Part shown: positions 1 through 12,520 of the stretch, in pieces
How positions within the stretch are numbered: position 1 is the first letter of the stretch
Layout of the letters: each line of letters opens with the position of its first letter
Source: Dryas octopetala
Taxonomy: Eukaryota > Streptophyta > Magnoliopsida > Rosales > Rosaceae
DNA length: 64,000 nucleotides
Direction of reading: 5' to 3'
NCBI GenBank assembly: GCA_963921425.1
Contig: OY992837.1
Location: 11,319,896-11,383,895 of the forward strand
Translations under genes and position numbers: made by a program
Notes under the pieces: generated by a model
Databases searched by the model: none
Told to the model about the DNA's origin: nothing
The model's input: the letters and a program-made list of their open reading frames with translations, nothing else

Positions 1-45
1 TCATTTGAACTAGTTCTAGTTCTATCATGTCAATGAGAGCTTTAA

Positions 46-157
46 TCGTTTGGTGAAAAGGATTTGAATCATCTGCAACAGCATGCAGGAAGTGAGGAGT
101 CAAATCATCATCTGCTGACTACACCAAATGGTGATTTATAGCTTTCAGATGATAGTT
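46..157 (+). pseudogene. Host exon fragment left of the copia insertion
   Basis: A reading frame from about 46 gives a protein-like stretch (SEESNHHLLTTPNGDL) ending in TAG at 139-141. Past that stop the same frame continues as LSDDS up to the insertion point and resumes on the far side of the element as SSWYSDDASDLLA. The acidic, serine-rich composition looks like the tail of a plant regulatory protein, but I do not recognise the family. Either the gene ends at the TAG and the element lies in its 3' UTR, or the exon once continued and is now broken by a stop and an insertion. Only the last part of the gene is in the window. Confidence 0.3.
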
Positions 158-360
158 TATTAAGATATAGGCCCATATCAGAATACATTTACTTCCTTTC
201 CTTACGTTAGTATTCCTTTCCTTACGTTATGCCCATTGAAGAATACATTTACTTCCTTACGTTATGGTTTTTTTCCTTTATTGTATATTCATGATTGTAT
301 AGCCTATTTATCTGTACAATGACAGATTGTAAATCAATGAAACATTATTCCTTTCCAAAA
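158..360 (+). repeat. 5' LTR of the copia element
   Basis: 203 bp starting TATTAAGATATAGGCCC and ending CTTTCCAAAA, followed about 28 bp later by the primer-binding site. It contains internal direct repeats of the phrase TTCCTTACGTTA. It reads identical to the segment at 4903-5105. Confidence 0.9.
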
Positions 361-3300
361 AGACTATCTCTCTGGTGTCGTTTTCACATGGTATCAGAGA
401 TATTCCTCTGAATTTTCTATCCTAAGAAAACTTCCAGAATCTTCAATGGCCGGAGAAGATGGATCTTCACAAGACGATGGAAAGAAGATCAGTGACAACA
501 AAAGTGTTGAAGGATTCAATGATCCTTCAAGCCCTTATTACATTCATCATTCTGACCATCCTGGAATGGTTTTAGTATCGAAACCATTAGTTGGTGATAA
601 TTACGGTACCTGGAGCCGATCTATGAGTATTGCCCTGAGTGCCAAAAATAAGACAGGTTTCATCGATGGTTCGATCAGGAAGCCCTCATCGATATTCAAG
701 CCTTCAGAATTTCATCGATGGAAACGGTGCAATGACATGATCCTCTCTTGGATTATCAACTCCCTCGACTCGGATCTTTCCAATAGCGTAATCTACGCTG
801 AGACTGCACATGAGGTATGGTCAGATTTAAATGAACGTTTTTCTCAAAGTAATGCTCCTCGAATTTTCCAGATTCAACGAGATATTGCCTTGAATACCCA
901 AGACCAGATGTCGCTTGCAACATATTATACAAAGTTGAAAAGTTATTGGGATGAATTATCATCATACAATGATGTCGATCCTTGTACTTGTGGATCCATG
1001 AAGTCGGTGGCTGACCGAGAGGAGAGACAAAGGCTTATGCAATTTTTGATGGGGCTTAACGATTCTTATGCAGCGGTCAGAGGCCAAATCCTTCTCATGC
1101 AACCTCTTCCCTCTGTAAAAAAAGCTTATTCGCTTTTGTCACAAGAAGAAAAACAGAGAGAGCTTTCTATGACTCGAAATAATAATACAGAGAGTATGGC
1201 TATGTTAGCTATCAACAATCAAAGGACCTCATGGCAGAACTCCCGCAGTAATTCCAAAGGAAATAAAAGAGAACCTCTTCATTGTAGCCATTGTGATAGG
1301 GACTATCACACTGTGGAAAGCTGCTATTACCTCATAGGCTTTCCACCAGGACATCGGTTGTACAAAGGAGATGCCAAGAATGGGACCGGAAATACCAAGT
1401 CATCTTCAGGTAATCGGCCACAACAAAAGAACAAATCCACACCACCAACTGCGCATCATATCCAAACTGATGAGGCATCCACTTTGCATCAACTTCAATC
1501 TATTGCGCCAGGCTTGACGGCAGAGCAATGCAGCCAAATTATGGGTGCAGTCAGCAATGGAGACGGTATTAATCCTTCTCAAGGTTTGTCTTTTTCTTCT
1601 TGTCTATTGTCTCAACGTTCATCTAATAGGTCTGATGTCTGGATAATTGATAGTGGTGCCACATATCATATAACAAATACTCCACATTTTTTTCAAGACT
1701 CATTAACCCTCTCAGCTGCACAAACTATTCATTTACCCAATGGAGAAAAAGCAAATATTCATTCAAAAGGAACTATTTCCTTAAATTCAAAATTGCAACT
1801 TCAGAATGTTCTTTGTGTTCCTTCCTTTAATACAAACTTATTATCTGTTCCTAGACTAACCCAATCTCTCAATTGTTGTGCGATGTTTTTCCCAACCTTT
1901 TGCGTTTTGCAGGACTTGGAAACGAAGAAGATGATTGGTTGGGGTAGGCGACATGGCAACCTTTACTACCTGGAGCCGGCAATCTCATCACCATCTCCTC
2001 CTCCATTTTCATTTCATGTCACTTCTCTACAAGATCTATGGCATTTGCGGCTTGGACATCCATCATTTGGTCGTTTTAAATTTTTGGCTAAACATTTTCT
2101 GGATATTTCTTTTCATTCTAATAAGCAGTGTGATTTTTGTCCATTGGCTAGGCAAACAAGATTACCATTTCCATTAAGTTCTGTTTCAAGTACTCATCCT
2201 TTTGAATTGATTCACTGTGATATATGGGGTCCACACAAAGTGTCTACACATTCTGGAGCACATTATTTTTTGTCTATTGTTGATGATTTTACGCGCTGCA
2301 CATGGATTTATTTGATGAGATTTAAATCTGAAACTGCTAGCTTGCTTAAATCTTTTTTTTCTTTTGTTGACAATCAATTCAGTCACAAAATAAAAAATAT
2401 TCAAGTGGACAACGGTTTAGAATTTTTTTTTATGCGGGATTTCTTTGCTGAACAAGGAGTCGTTTACCAACACACTTGTGTCTATACCCCCCAACAAAAC
2501 GGTGTAGTTGAGCGGAAACACCGCCACATCCTGGAGGTGGCTCGTGCTCTATGATTCCATTCTCATCTACCTCTTGCTTTTTGGGGGGAGTGTGTTCTTA
2601 CTGCTGTATATCTTATCAACCGTTTGCCCACACCGCTTTTAAATGGTAAATCTCCCTATGAAAAACTTGTTTGTCGTCCACCCACTTACACACATTTGCG
2701 TGCTTTTGGTTGCTTATGTTTTGCCACCAATCTCACTCCTAAACACAAATTTGATAAGCGAGCACGTAGATGCATTTTTGTTGGTTATCCATTTGGGCAA
2801 AAAGCATACAAACTATATGATTTATCCAGTCACCAATTTTTTACAAGCCGGGACGTTGTCTTTCATGAAAATATTTTTCCTTTTAACACTAACGTGCCTG
2901 CACCTGACAAAAATAGTTCCATTTTTCCCTTGCCAACTGATGATGCTCCAACCCATTTACCTACATCTTTACTTCCTATTGAACCACCAACATCCCCAGA
3001 TACACCAACTAACCCTGAACCAACTACTCCTTTCTCCGACAGTCCTGGCCCCACTACTCCTCTTTCCGCCCGTCCTAGCCCAATTTTGGATTCCTCATCA
3101 GGTAGCTCCGCCTCACCACCTTCTGCTCCTCCACCTCAACCAACTCGGCATTCTGACCGTGTTCGCCAACCTTCAGTCTTGCTTCGCGATTTTCATGTGT
3201 ACAAAGCCACATTGCCTACTTCCGCTACACCATCATCTTCGGTTCCATCTCCTCTACAACGCCAAGGTACTCGTTATCCTCTCCATAAATTCATTTCTTA

Positions 3301-4902
3301 ATTATCATAAGTTATCTCCCACTCATCATTCTTTTGTGGCCTCTATATCTAGTTGTGTGGAACCAACTTCTTTTGTCCAAACAAACACAGATCAAAGATG
3401 GCGAGAGGCTATGGACAAGGAGCTTGAGGCTCTTGAGCAGACTAATACCTGGACACTAACCCATTTGCCTGCAGGAAAGCATCCCATAGGTTGCAAATGG
3501 GTTTATAAAATCAAATATAAACCTGACGGTTCCATTGAGCGTTACAAGGCTCGCCTTGTCGCTAAAGGCTACACTCAACAAGAAGGGTTGGATTACACTG
3601 AGACATTTTCTCCTACTGCCAAAATGGTCACCTTTCGTTGTTTGCTTGCTATTGCTGCCGTCCGTAATTGGCCTCTTCATCAACTAGACGTTCAGAACGC
3701 CTTCCTCCATGGCGACCTTGATGAAGAGGTATACATGTCTCTTCCACCTGGTTTTAGTCGACAGGGGGAGAATCTTGTGTGTCGACTAAATAAATCGTTA
3801 TATGGCTTGAAACAAGCTTCACGCAATTGGTTTGCAAAGTTTACAATTGCACTTGAAGATGCAGGTTTCAAGCAGTCATTAGCAGATTATTCACTCTTTA
3901 CCAGGTCACATGGTTCTTCCTTCACTGCCATATTAATTTATGTGGATGACGTTATTATTACGGGGAATGATCCGAAGGCCATACAGTCTATTAAGACATT
4001 TCTTCATGTTCGCTTTCGAATAAAAGACCTTGGTCTCCTCAAATATTTTTTGGGCATAGAGGTGGCTCGCACGAAGCAAGGAATTTTCATCTCCCAACGC
4101 AAATATACTTTGGATATATTAGATGATGTGGGTCTTCTTGGTGGCCAACCCACTTCCTTTCCCATGGAACAACATTTGAAGCTCAGTCCAACTGAAGGAC
4201 AAATCTTAAAAAATCCTTCACGTTATAGGAGATTAGTAGGAAAGCTCATTTATCTCACAGTCACTAGACCAGATATAATATTCTCGGTTCACATGCTTAG
4301 TCGTTTCATGCATCAACCACGAAAGCCACATTATGATGCAGCTTTGCGTGTGGTACGTTACCTTAAGAGTTCACCAGGTCAAGGTCTCATCTTTCCTGTG
4401 CAAAACTCACTAAGTCTGAAAGCCTACTGTGACTCAGATTGGGCCACTTGTCCAATCTCAAGACGATCTGTCACTGGTTATTGTACTTTCCTTGGTAGTT
4501 CCTTGATCTCTTGGAAGACAAAGAAACAAGACACAGTGGCACGCTCATCCGCAGAAGCGGAATATCGGGCTATGGCAGCAGTTAGCTGTGAGCTTGCTTG
4601 GTTGAAATTTGTTTTACAAGATCTTGGCGTGAAGCACTCACATCATGCACGTTTACATTGTGACAATCAAGCTGCACTTCATATTGCAACCAATCCAGTA
4701 TTTCATGAGCGAACTAAACATATTGAATTAGATTGTCATGTGGTTCGGGATTACATTAAGTCTGGATTGATCACTACGGCTTACACTCCCACTTCTTTGC
4801 AGATAGCCGACATTTTCACAAAGCCTTTGGGAAAGGCTTCTTTTGGGTCTCTTTTAGGCAAGTTGGGAGTTTATGATATACACTCTCCAACTTGAGGGGG
4901 AG

Positions 4903-5105
4903 TATTAAGATATAGGCCCATATCAGAATACATTTACTTCCTTTCCTTACGTTAGTATTCCTTTCCTTACGTTATGCCCATTGAAGAATACATTTACTTC
5001 CTTACGTTATGGTTTTTTTCCTTTATTGTATATTCATGATTGTATAGCCTATTTATCTGTACAATGACAGATTGTAAATCAATGAAACATTATTCCTTTC
5101 CAAAA
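4903..5105 (+). repeat. 3' LTR of the copia element
   Basis: 203 bp identical by eye to 158-360. It directly follows the polypurine tract. The next 20 bp (5106-5125) read ATAGGCCCATATCTTAATA, close to an inverted copy of the LTR start, and then the TAGTT target duplication follows. The insertion as a whole therefore ends in a short inverted repeat. Confidence 0.9.
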
Positions 5106-5126
5106 TATAGGCCCATATCTTAATAT

Positions 5127-5319
5127 AGTTCTTGGTATAGTGATGATGCTAGTGATTTGCTTGCTACCTGTGTTGTACAGAAATGTTTGTGTATGCTTCA
5201 ACTTTCAGTAAAAAACTTGCACTTTGTAATCACATTATGATTGTTTATTTACTTTTGCAGAGCAAGAGATTCAACCATTGACCTATCTTAATTCTAATTC
5301 TGAAAACACTGTTTATTGA
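5127..5319 (+). pseudogene. Host exon continuation and last exon, right of the copia element
   Basis: From 5127 the frame of the left-hand host fragment resumes (SSWYSDDASDLLATC). A strong splice acceptor (pyrimidine tract plus TTTTGCAG) ends at 5260. After it, one frame reads QEIQPLTYLNSNSENTVY and stops at 5317-5319, as a final coding exon would. The donor site cannot be fixed: several GT candidates lie at 5146-5215. The gene family is not recognised. Whether it is still expressed with the copia element inside it cannot be judged here. Confidence 0.3.
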
Positions 5320-7410
5320 TGCTATTTATTTAAAAGGAAATTGCAGGTTCCTGGCAATGTCTTAATTCATAGAAAGTAAATATGCAGTGCAAACAAAACA
5401 TATTTCCTACACGTACAATTCGCTGTATTTAATTATTTGTTCTTGTTCAAAAGAATGTGTTTGTTTTAAAAAATGATAAAAATTTTACCAAAAAAAAATG
5501 GAAATAATAAATAATTGGGTTAATTACAAATAAATCAATAAATTTTTTCAAAATTACAGATTTAATCTATGCACTTTTTCTTAATTATTATTTTAAGAGA
5601 TAATTAGACTTAGGTTTTTAGAAAAAAAAAAAAAAAAAGTTTTTAGATAGAGAACGAAGGTGTTTTAAAATTTATAAGAAAATCATTTTAATTCATAATA
5701 GTTTACAAGAAAATCATTTTAATTCATAATAAAGTCTTTTTAATTTAAAAAAAATCATTTTAATTCATAATAAAGTTGTTTCCTAATTTGAAGGATATTT
5801 TCCCTTATTTGAAAGGTATTTTCCCTCCTAGGGTGTAGAGTGGGTTTTGTAAAGACTGCATATTAAGTTTTAACTTTAAGATTTTGAGTGGAGCCCAAAA
5901 TTTTGGAGTTAAAATCTAACATAAAGCCGTCAAAGAAGAAAAATAAAATAACTTAATTAAAAACTCTAAATCACCGGTCTTAGTCTAAGAAAGACTTATA
6001 AAATGGACTAAATTCTAATTCTCCCTTATTTTAATCACCATATACCAAAATGAAAAAAATATATATATATATATAATAGACCAAAATAAACATTCATTAC
6101 TAATTGTACATATCAAAAAATTCCACCTCGATAATTCCACTATTACCTTCTAATCTGGAGCAAATAGGCTTTTTTGTTCATACTCCTCATCTCCACCAAT
6201 TCCTTCTCGTAGTCGGTGGTCGCTCAGCTACAACAATAATATGCATATGCAACTATGCAAGGGGAAGATCCAAATTATAAACAAAGTAAATCGTAAAATA
6301 TATATATAATATTGTCAATTAATTAACATACAGGGAAATTTAAGCGAGCAGACATGCCCCAAAACTTTAGAGCAGCAAAATCTAAGCTCTAGCAGCGTCC
6401 TTTTCATGTTTAAATCCACCTGCTATAATTATAAGGAGAATTAATTACAAAACTATTGAAAAATAATTAAGTCCAGATTAGTAAGTTGATAATTGCTTTA
6501 ATTTTCTTTTATGTGGGGAAAGATAAAAATACCATTAGAGATATAACATAGATTAGAGTATTAGACTCATAACTAGTTAATAATAAATAATGTTTTAATT
6601 AGGTAGAGTATAACAAATATTTAATTTACAAAAAAAAGGTAGAGTATAACAAATATCAATCACTCGTTATAGTGCTATTAACCATTTTAATTTTTGCCTT
6701 TTTCCTATTTGTGTCTAATCAATGATGTGTGATCTTCAATTTCAAAACTAGAGAGTTATGTAAAGAAGATGGTACTCACCAACATAATCTGTTGTCTCGT
6801 TCATGAGGAAGCAAAAGAGAAAACAATAAAGTTAGTAGATAATTAAATTTAGATGCTGCAGAATTAATTAGTTAATAAAAATGGGAAAGTAATGGACAAT
6901 GAAATATTTTGGTACCTGTCTTGCCTTTCATTATTTAAGATTTATAGTTTTTTTTTCGAGCAGTTTTGATTTTTTGTTTTGTGTTTGTTTAGTTGCAGTT
7001 GCACCAAATTTTGGAAAATTTTAAATGAGAGGGTGTTCAAATACTTGATGTTGAATGTGAAATTGTCTTAAAGTTTTAAAACCAACCACTCATCCTTTTT
7101 AATATTTTTAAAGTTTGTAATAAACTTATAATTCGGAATCCCAAAACACAACAATCTTCCAACATATTACAACAATGGTTCGAAGCATAAACAACAATTT
7201 TTCAAGAAATCTTAACAGAAGCTCAAAGCATAAACAACAATCTTCCAGCATGTTGGAAAATTGATTTTGGAGCGTTAGTTAATAGTAAACTTGGGTCAAA
7301 TTTCAAGTGTCCCAATCAGCTATTCATTTGTTTAAAATCTAATTTATGAGTGGATCATAAATTAATTTCAAAGTAGCTAGGCTACATGAAGATGAGTAAG
7401 ATCAATTAGA
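5320..7410. other. Intergenic, AT-rich, no gene seen
   Basis: Very AT-rich, with no coding signal. At about 5680-5780 the phrase AATCATTTTAATTCATAATA recurs three times in tandem. A short (AT)n tract lies at about 6058-6077. At 7190-7260 the phrase AAGCATAAACAACAAT occurs twice. Confidence 0.5.
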
Positions 7411-7419
7411 GAACAATAA

Positions 7420-7829
7420 GCCAGAGGCTATTCCGACCACCCTTCATTGCTGAGTTGACCACCCTAACATATTTTGGACAAATTTTTCTTATTTTACCTT
7501 TTCTTGCAAAAAATTATGAAATTATCCAGATTCATTCAGCATCATGCTCCTGAAAATATACTAAGAAATTCGGCAACTTACGGCTAAATATAATGACAAT
7601 GTTCGGTAGAATACTACCAAATGCCTTTTTTATTTCCATTCGGTGGTTACTTACCGGAAACTTTGCTAATGTTCGACAGTTAGGTATCAAATAACCACAA
7701 ATATTTCGACAGATAAGTGTCGAATGATCCAACAAATAAAATTAGAATTTTTTATTTTAAGAGTAAAATTAAAATTTAAAAATAGAATGATTAACTCAAC
7801 AATTTAAGGTGGTCGGTAGAGCTTGGGCC
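7420..7829. mobile_element. Non-autonomous Mutator-like element (MITE)
   Basis: 410 bp bounded by a perfect 9-bp direct repeat GAACAATAA (7411-7419 and 7830-7838), the target-duplication length of Mutator-like elements. The ends are inverted repeats of about 40 bp: the left reads CCGACCACCCTTCATTG then CTGAGTTGACC, and the right end in reverse complement reads CCGACCACCTTAAATTG then TTGAGTTAATC. There is no coding capacity inside. Confidence 0.75.
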
Positions 7830-7838
7830 GAACAATAA

Positions 7839-8767
7839 ATCTCACATGAGAGACACGAGGGGAAGTTAAAGAGTTTTGGTCCAAGAATGCACTTTTGGTT
7901 GATGCCTCAAGGCTTATCTTTTTGGGTAAGGCTTATCTTTTTGGATCACACATTTTCTGTAAATTATCTTATTTTCATTTTTTGGGCTTGCTGTATTGAT
8001 ATGCATATGGGCCTCATTATGCTTGGGCTTGCATGGGTCTGAGTGGCCTCTGGCCCACATTATCTCTAAAAGTTGGGACCCAAAAACCTTCAGAAAGGTA
8101 GCATGCCCGCCCTTCTATAAAGTTAGAATGGCTTTTTTGTTTGTTTAGTCATGGCTGTTCATTTGACAGTCATTTCTTCTCATCAACAGACATTCGACTT
8201 CTATAAATAGTGCATTTGTTTCATTCATTTGGAAGCTGGAACAACTTTTCAATCCGAGATTTCTCACAATACAGCAGGCCTAATATCATCTCTCATTCTA
8301 ATTGCTTTTGAGAACTTGTTCTCTCGTAGAGAACTTCCTTTAGAAGAATATTTGTGCTCTTGCTCAAATTCATACATGGTTATAAGAGTTCAAACATAAT
8401 TCTGAACCTCTGGTTTGTAGAGTCTTGTACATTGAAGTACTACTATTACAATGGGAGGTTGTTGTATCATGTCAACTATTGGACTCCAAAAGTTTAAGTT
8501 GCCAAGAAATAGGCCAACAATGTATATTAAGTTAACACAAGAAAACACAAAGCTCCCAACAAGGATATAAAATTGCATTCATATTACACCGTAAAATTCT
8601 CATTTCTGTCAACCAAATCTCAAATCATTCTCTGTTGAACGACAAACAAAAAAGGGAAAACCATGCCCAACCCTATATTTTTTTTCCACAATCACAAGTC
8701 ACTATGTAAATGCAAGTTCAATTTACATGCAAGGCAAACAAAAATGCAGTCATTTGTCATTCAATAT
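7839..8767. other. Intergenic, 3' flank of the receptor-like gene
   Basis: No gene seen. The stretch at about 8600-8767 probably holds the 3' UTR of the minus-strand receptor-like gene. A TATA-like CTATAAATAG lies at 8201-8210 on the plus strand, but no open frame follows it. Confidence 0.4.
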
Positions 8768-11700
8768 TCAGACTGAAACTGAATGATGCTCCTCAAAGTT
8801 AGAGAAGTCATCCCTAACTTGAATTTGAGTCCTTGAGTCAAGGGACTGAAGTGATCTCACAACTTCAGACATTGATGGTCTTTTCTCCGGCATCACAGAA
8901 GTGCAACAAAGGGCAATTTCTAGAGCTCCTAGTATTTCTTGCTGGGAAGAATCTGGGATCTTGGGATCGAGAACTTGGACAGCCCCATTTGTAATGTTGA
9001 CCTTCCGTCGCACCCACTTCACAATATCGAGAGACTCAGATGGTTCCGCTAGCACAGCTTGCCGGCCTGTCACTAGCTCCAATAATACAACACCAAAGCT
9101 GTAAACATCCATTTGTTCAGATGCTTTCTTACTGTACTTGCATTCTGCAATCAACAAATAAATGTCATAAGAGAACTCTCAATTTATCAAAATATGATAT
9201 TTGTCATCTAATATGATGCAGATGGTAAAGAATGTGCTTGCAACTAACTGCACTTTAGTTGTCCCGAGAGAAGGAAGTACCAACCTAGATTGAGAAATGT
9301 TACAAAATACAAACTAGAGGCTCAAAAGATAAGTTGATGTACCAAACAAAGCAGTCCATATTCACATGCCATAAAAAGTTCCAAAGTAGTTATTCAATGA
9401 CCATTGACCAACAGAACATTTGAAGACCACATATATGATGCAAATCTAAAGAGATTGCTTTGGAACATATAAGATGCAGAAATATCAGTAAGAGTATAAT
9501 CTATTTGAAAACTCATTAGGAATGCTGGTTCTCTTACCTGGTGCATTGTAACAGGAGAAAACAGATTCTGAAGCCATGGTTGATTGAAAGGCAGCCTCTC
9601 CCACAATTCTGTCAAGAGCAAAATCTGTGAGCTTTGGTACAAAATCTGCATCCAGAAGGATATTTTTCGATTTGAGATTTCTGTGAAGTAAATGAGGAAC
9701 ATAATCCTTGTGGAGGTATGCTAGTCCTTGAGAAACACCAATGGCAATTCTCAACCTAACACTCCACTGCAAATGAAAATCAGGTCTGGAGATCATGTCC
9801 CCCAAGCTCCCTTTTTGTAAGAATTCATATATCAGAAATATCGATTCATCAGAATGGCAAAACCCCAGAACTTTTACAATGTTTTTATGCCTGATCTTGG
9901 CCAAGGTCTTGATCTCAGCCTTCAAAGCTTTGGAGGACTGGACCCCAAAGTTGACAAGCTTCTTCACAGCAACAAGTTCACCACTTGGCAAACTTACAAT
10001 GTGGACTCTACCAAATACTCCACCACTTCCGGCAGCATTTTTATCATCCATTCCCATAATCAAATCATGCTCAGTGACCCTGAGAGGATAAAAGAACACC
10101 GAACGCCAAAGGCCAATTTGAGATCTCTGCTTGCGATGTCGATGATAAGCAATGAACCCACCAGCAACAATGAAAGTTCCAACAGCAAAAGCTATAGAGA
10201 TCAGGGCACATGTCAAGGTTGTAAGATCAAAAGAATGGTGTCTTGGCTGGTCATCAGAACAAGCATTGAGTAATCCTTGACCACAAAGTTTAGGATTTCC
10301 TTGAAGAAATGAAGCCGGGAGACCTGAAATAAGAGAGTATGGGACTCTACCAGATAGCTGATTAAAGGAAACATTGAAGAGCGCAAGCTTCAAGTTCTGA
10401 AGCGCCTGTGGGATTGGACCAGTAAGCTTATTATCAGAAAGATCAAGGTAAGTTAGGACTGGTAATTCACCAAGAGATGGTGGGATATTCCCACTAAGAC
10501 TGTTGTCTGCCAAAGACAATGACACTAGCTTCCTGCATTTTTTAAGCTCTGGAATTTGACCCGAAAGCAAATTGTGGGAGAGGTTTACTATACTCATAAC
10601 AGGTGAGTCGCAGAAATTTGGAGGGAGTTCACCATATAAACCATTAAGAGATGCAGAGAATCTATACAAGCTCTTGACTAACCCAAGACCATGAGGAATG
10701 ATGCTAGTGAAACTGTTGTTATCTATTTGTACTTGCTCCAATTGAGCAGCCTTTGATACTGAATCAGGTATTTCTCCAGAAAATCTATTATTTTCAGCTC
10801 TCAAGAGCTTGATTTTGGGTAATGACCATAACCCAATTGGGAAATCGCCAGAAAATAAATTGTTCTGAACTTCAAACCTCTCAAGATTCAAACATTCACT
10901 AATGGAGTTGGGTATTGAACCATTAAAGACATTTGTATGAAGGCTGAGGTTTATAAGGCCTTTTCCAGTACAGATGCCATATGGGAATGACCCAGAAAGC
11001 CTGTTCTCTGAAACATCAAAAGACACCAAGTTCTTGAGAGAAGACCCTGGTGTCTGAGGAACCGTACCAGTTAAGTTATTCTGGGAAAGGTCTACAAAAG
11101 TCAAAGTTTGCAAACCCACAAGAGAATCAGGAAGTTCACCATGAAAACCAGAGCTTTGCAAGAATAATTTCTCAAGCTTCACAAGCTTCCCAATATCAGT
11201 AGGAATCTCACTCACCAAGTATGCATTTTGAGACAAATCAAGAACAAGTAGCTCACTTAAATTCCCAAAGATAGAAGGTACACTACCTGAAAGCAAGTTG
11301 CTTCCCAGGTTGAGAACTTGGAGTCTGTTCAGTGAGCCAATGCTTTCTGGGATCTTTCCCTCAACATGGTTTTTGCTCAAGTCAAGAACTTTCAAGGAAC
11401 CAAACTGAGAAATCTGGTTTAGGATTGTACCCCAGATGAGATTGTTGCTGAGATTCAAAGTCTCCAATGAAGTACACTGAGAGAGATGGAGAGGAATGGG
11501 TTGGTTGAAGAGATTGTCAGCAAGGTTGAGAATGGACAGATTGGGAAGCTCACAAATTGAAGATGAAATATCACCTGAAAGGTTCAAGCTTGAAAGTTCA
11601 GAGAAGTTACAGAGAGTGGAGGTGTGGTTGTGCAAGTAATTCCAGTCCATTGACAATAATGAGTGGCTGAGGTGTTGGACCAGCTTGAGAGAGAGTTTGA

Positions 11701-11820
11701 AGAGTCTTTAATGGAAGCCTTGAAGATGAGAAGAATGTCTGCCTCAGATAATGCGGAACTGAGTATGAAAAATGTGGAGAGTAGAGAGAGAAGCAAAGGG
11801 TATGTGCAGGTTGTAGCCAT
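8768..11820 (-). CDS. Leucine-rich repeat receptor-like pseudokinase, At5g06940 type, with a frameshift
   Basis: Plasma-membrane receptor-like protein of about 886 residues in two exons (11820-9538 and 9144-8768), with intron GT...AG at 9537-9145. Order: signal peptide (about 1-24), LRR N-terminal cap with a CQWTGITC motif, about 20 LRRs (about 80-520), one membrane span (about 532-560), and a kinase fold (about 590-870). The kinase looks catalytically dead. The VAVKKL lysine remains, but the catalytic loop reads HRNLK instead of HRDLK and the metal-binding motif reads DFA instead of DFG. Family members are also annotated as probably inactive, so the likely role is in a receptor complex. Near 11588 the frame breaks: an expected TTTCAAAGC reads TTTCAAGC, one base short. 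Adding one base makes the two exons total exactly 887 codons. This could be an assembly slip or early decay. Confidence 0.88.
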
Positions 11821-12520
11821 TGGAGGTGACGCTGAGAGGAGCTTGGTTGTGTTCCCTTCAATCTTTTGATTCTTTTCTATATATCAGCGAAGTGGGAGAG
11901 TGTAATAAGACAGAGTATGTCAAGGATTGCTAGGTGTTTAATGGGTTCAAGGGCATATTGGCAAAGATCCAAAAAGGTCATCAATAACTTTTGAGGATTT
12001 TCAAAATTTCTTTTTGATTACGGAAAAAAGCCTCACACATTTCTTATGTAATACATAGTTACATACAAATTTTAAGTAAATTCTAAAAACTGCAACCACT
12101 CACAAGCTACACAAATCAGTAAGTAGATTTTCTCATTTATAATGGTTTAGGTCTAGGATATCTCCATTTGATTATAAGAAGTTATTGGTTAAGGTACAAA
12201 TACAGCATGCAAAAATGTAACATTGCATTAAACTAATTCTTTTTCCATTGTAATAAATTGAAGTGAGGAGAAATTATATATAGCTCCAAACCTTGTTGTA
12301 ACTACAAATAGGTAATTAAACACATACAGAAGTGTTGATTTTTGAGAAATATTTGTATGTGAGATTTATCTCACAATATATATGTAGGTTTTAAATACAT
12401 GTTGTAAGAGGAATAATAAAGTACAATACTTTTTTCTTATTTTATAATCAAATATATAGGCTTTTATATCTAACTGATTACAATTTAAAGAAAAAGTTGA
12501 GCACTTAGATGAGACTATGA
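11821..12520. other. 5' flank of the receptor-like gene; AT-rich, no gene
   Basis: It presumably holds the promoter and leader of the minus-strand receptor-like gene. A TATA-like TATATAGAAAAG (minus strand) lies at about 11873-11884. The rest is AT-rich with no coding signal, up to the N gap. Confidence 0.4.

Larger units (their letters stand above)
158..5125 (+). mobile_element. Ty1/copia LTR retrotransposon, young but broken
   Basis: Near-full-length copia element. It has 203-bp LTRs, a primer-binding site for initiator tRNA-Met (TGGTATCAGAG, about 389-399), and a polypurine tract just before the 3' LTR (about 4894-4902). Parts in order: gag (about 446-1400, with a CX2CX4HX4C zinc knuckle near 1290), protease (DSGA near 1650), integrase (about 2040-2900), reverse transcriptase (about 3390-4200, YVDD near 3940) and RNase H (about 4400-4890, ending ADIFTKPLG). 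This PR-INT-RT-RH order defines copia. A 5-bp target duplication TAGTT lies at 153-157 and 5126-5130. The two LTRs read identical, so insertion is recent, probably well under a million years. The coding region carries about two breaks, so this copy is a fossil. After the 3' LTR, a 20-bp tail mirrors the LTR start in inverted orientation. Confidence 0.93.

Noticed and set aside
9854-10273. 139-codon plus-strand frame within the receptor-like gene
   Set aside because: Opposite-strand shadow of the kinase-coding exon.
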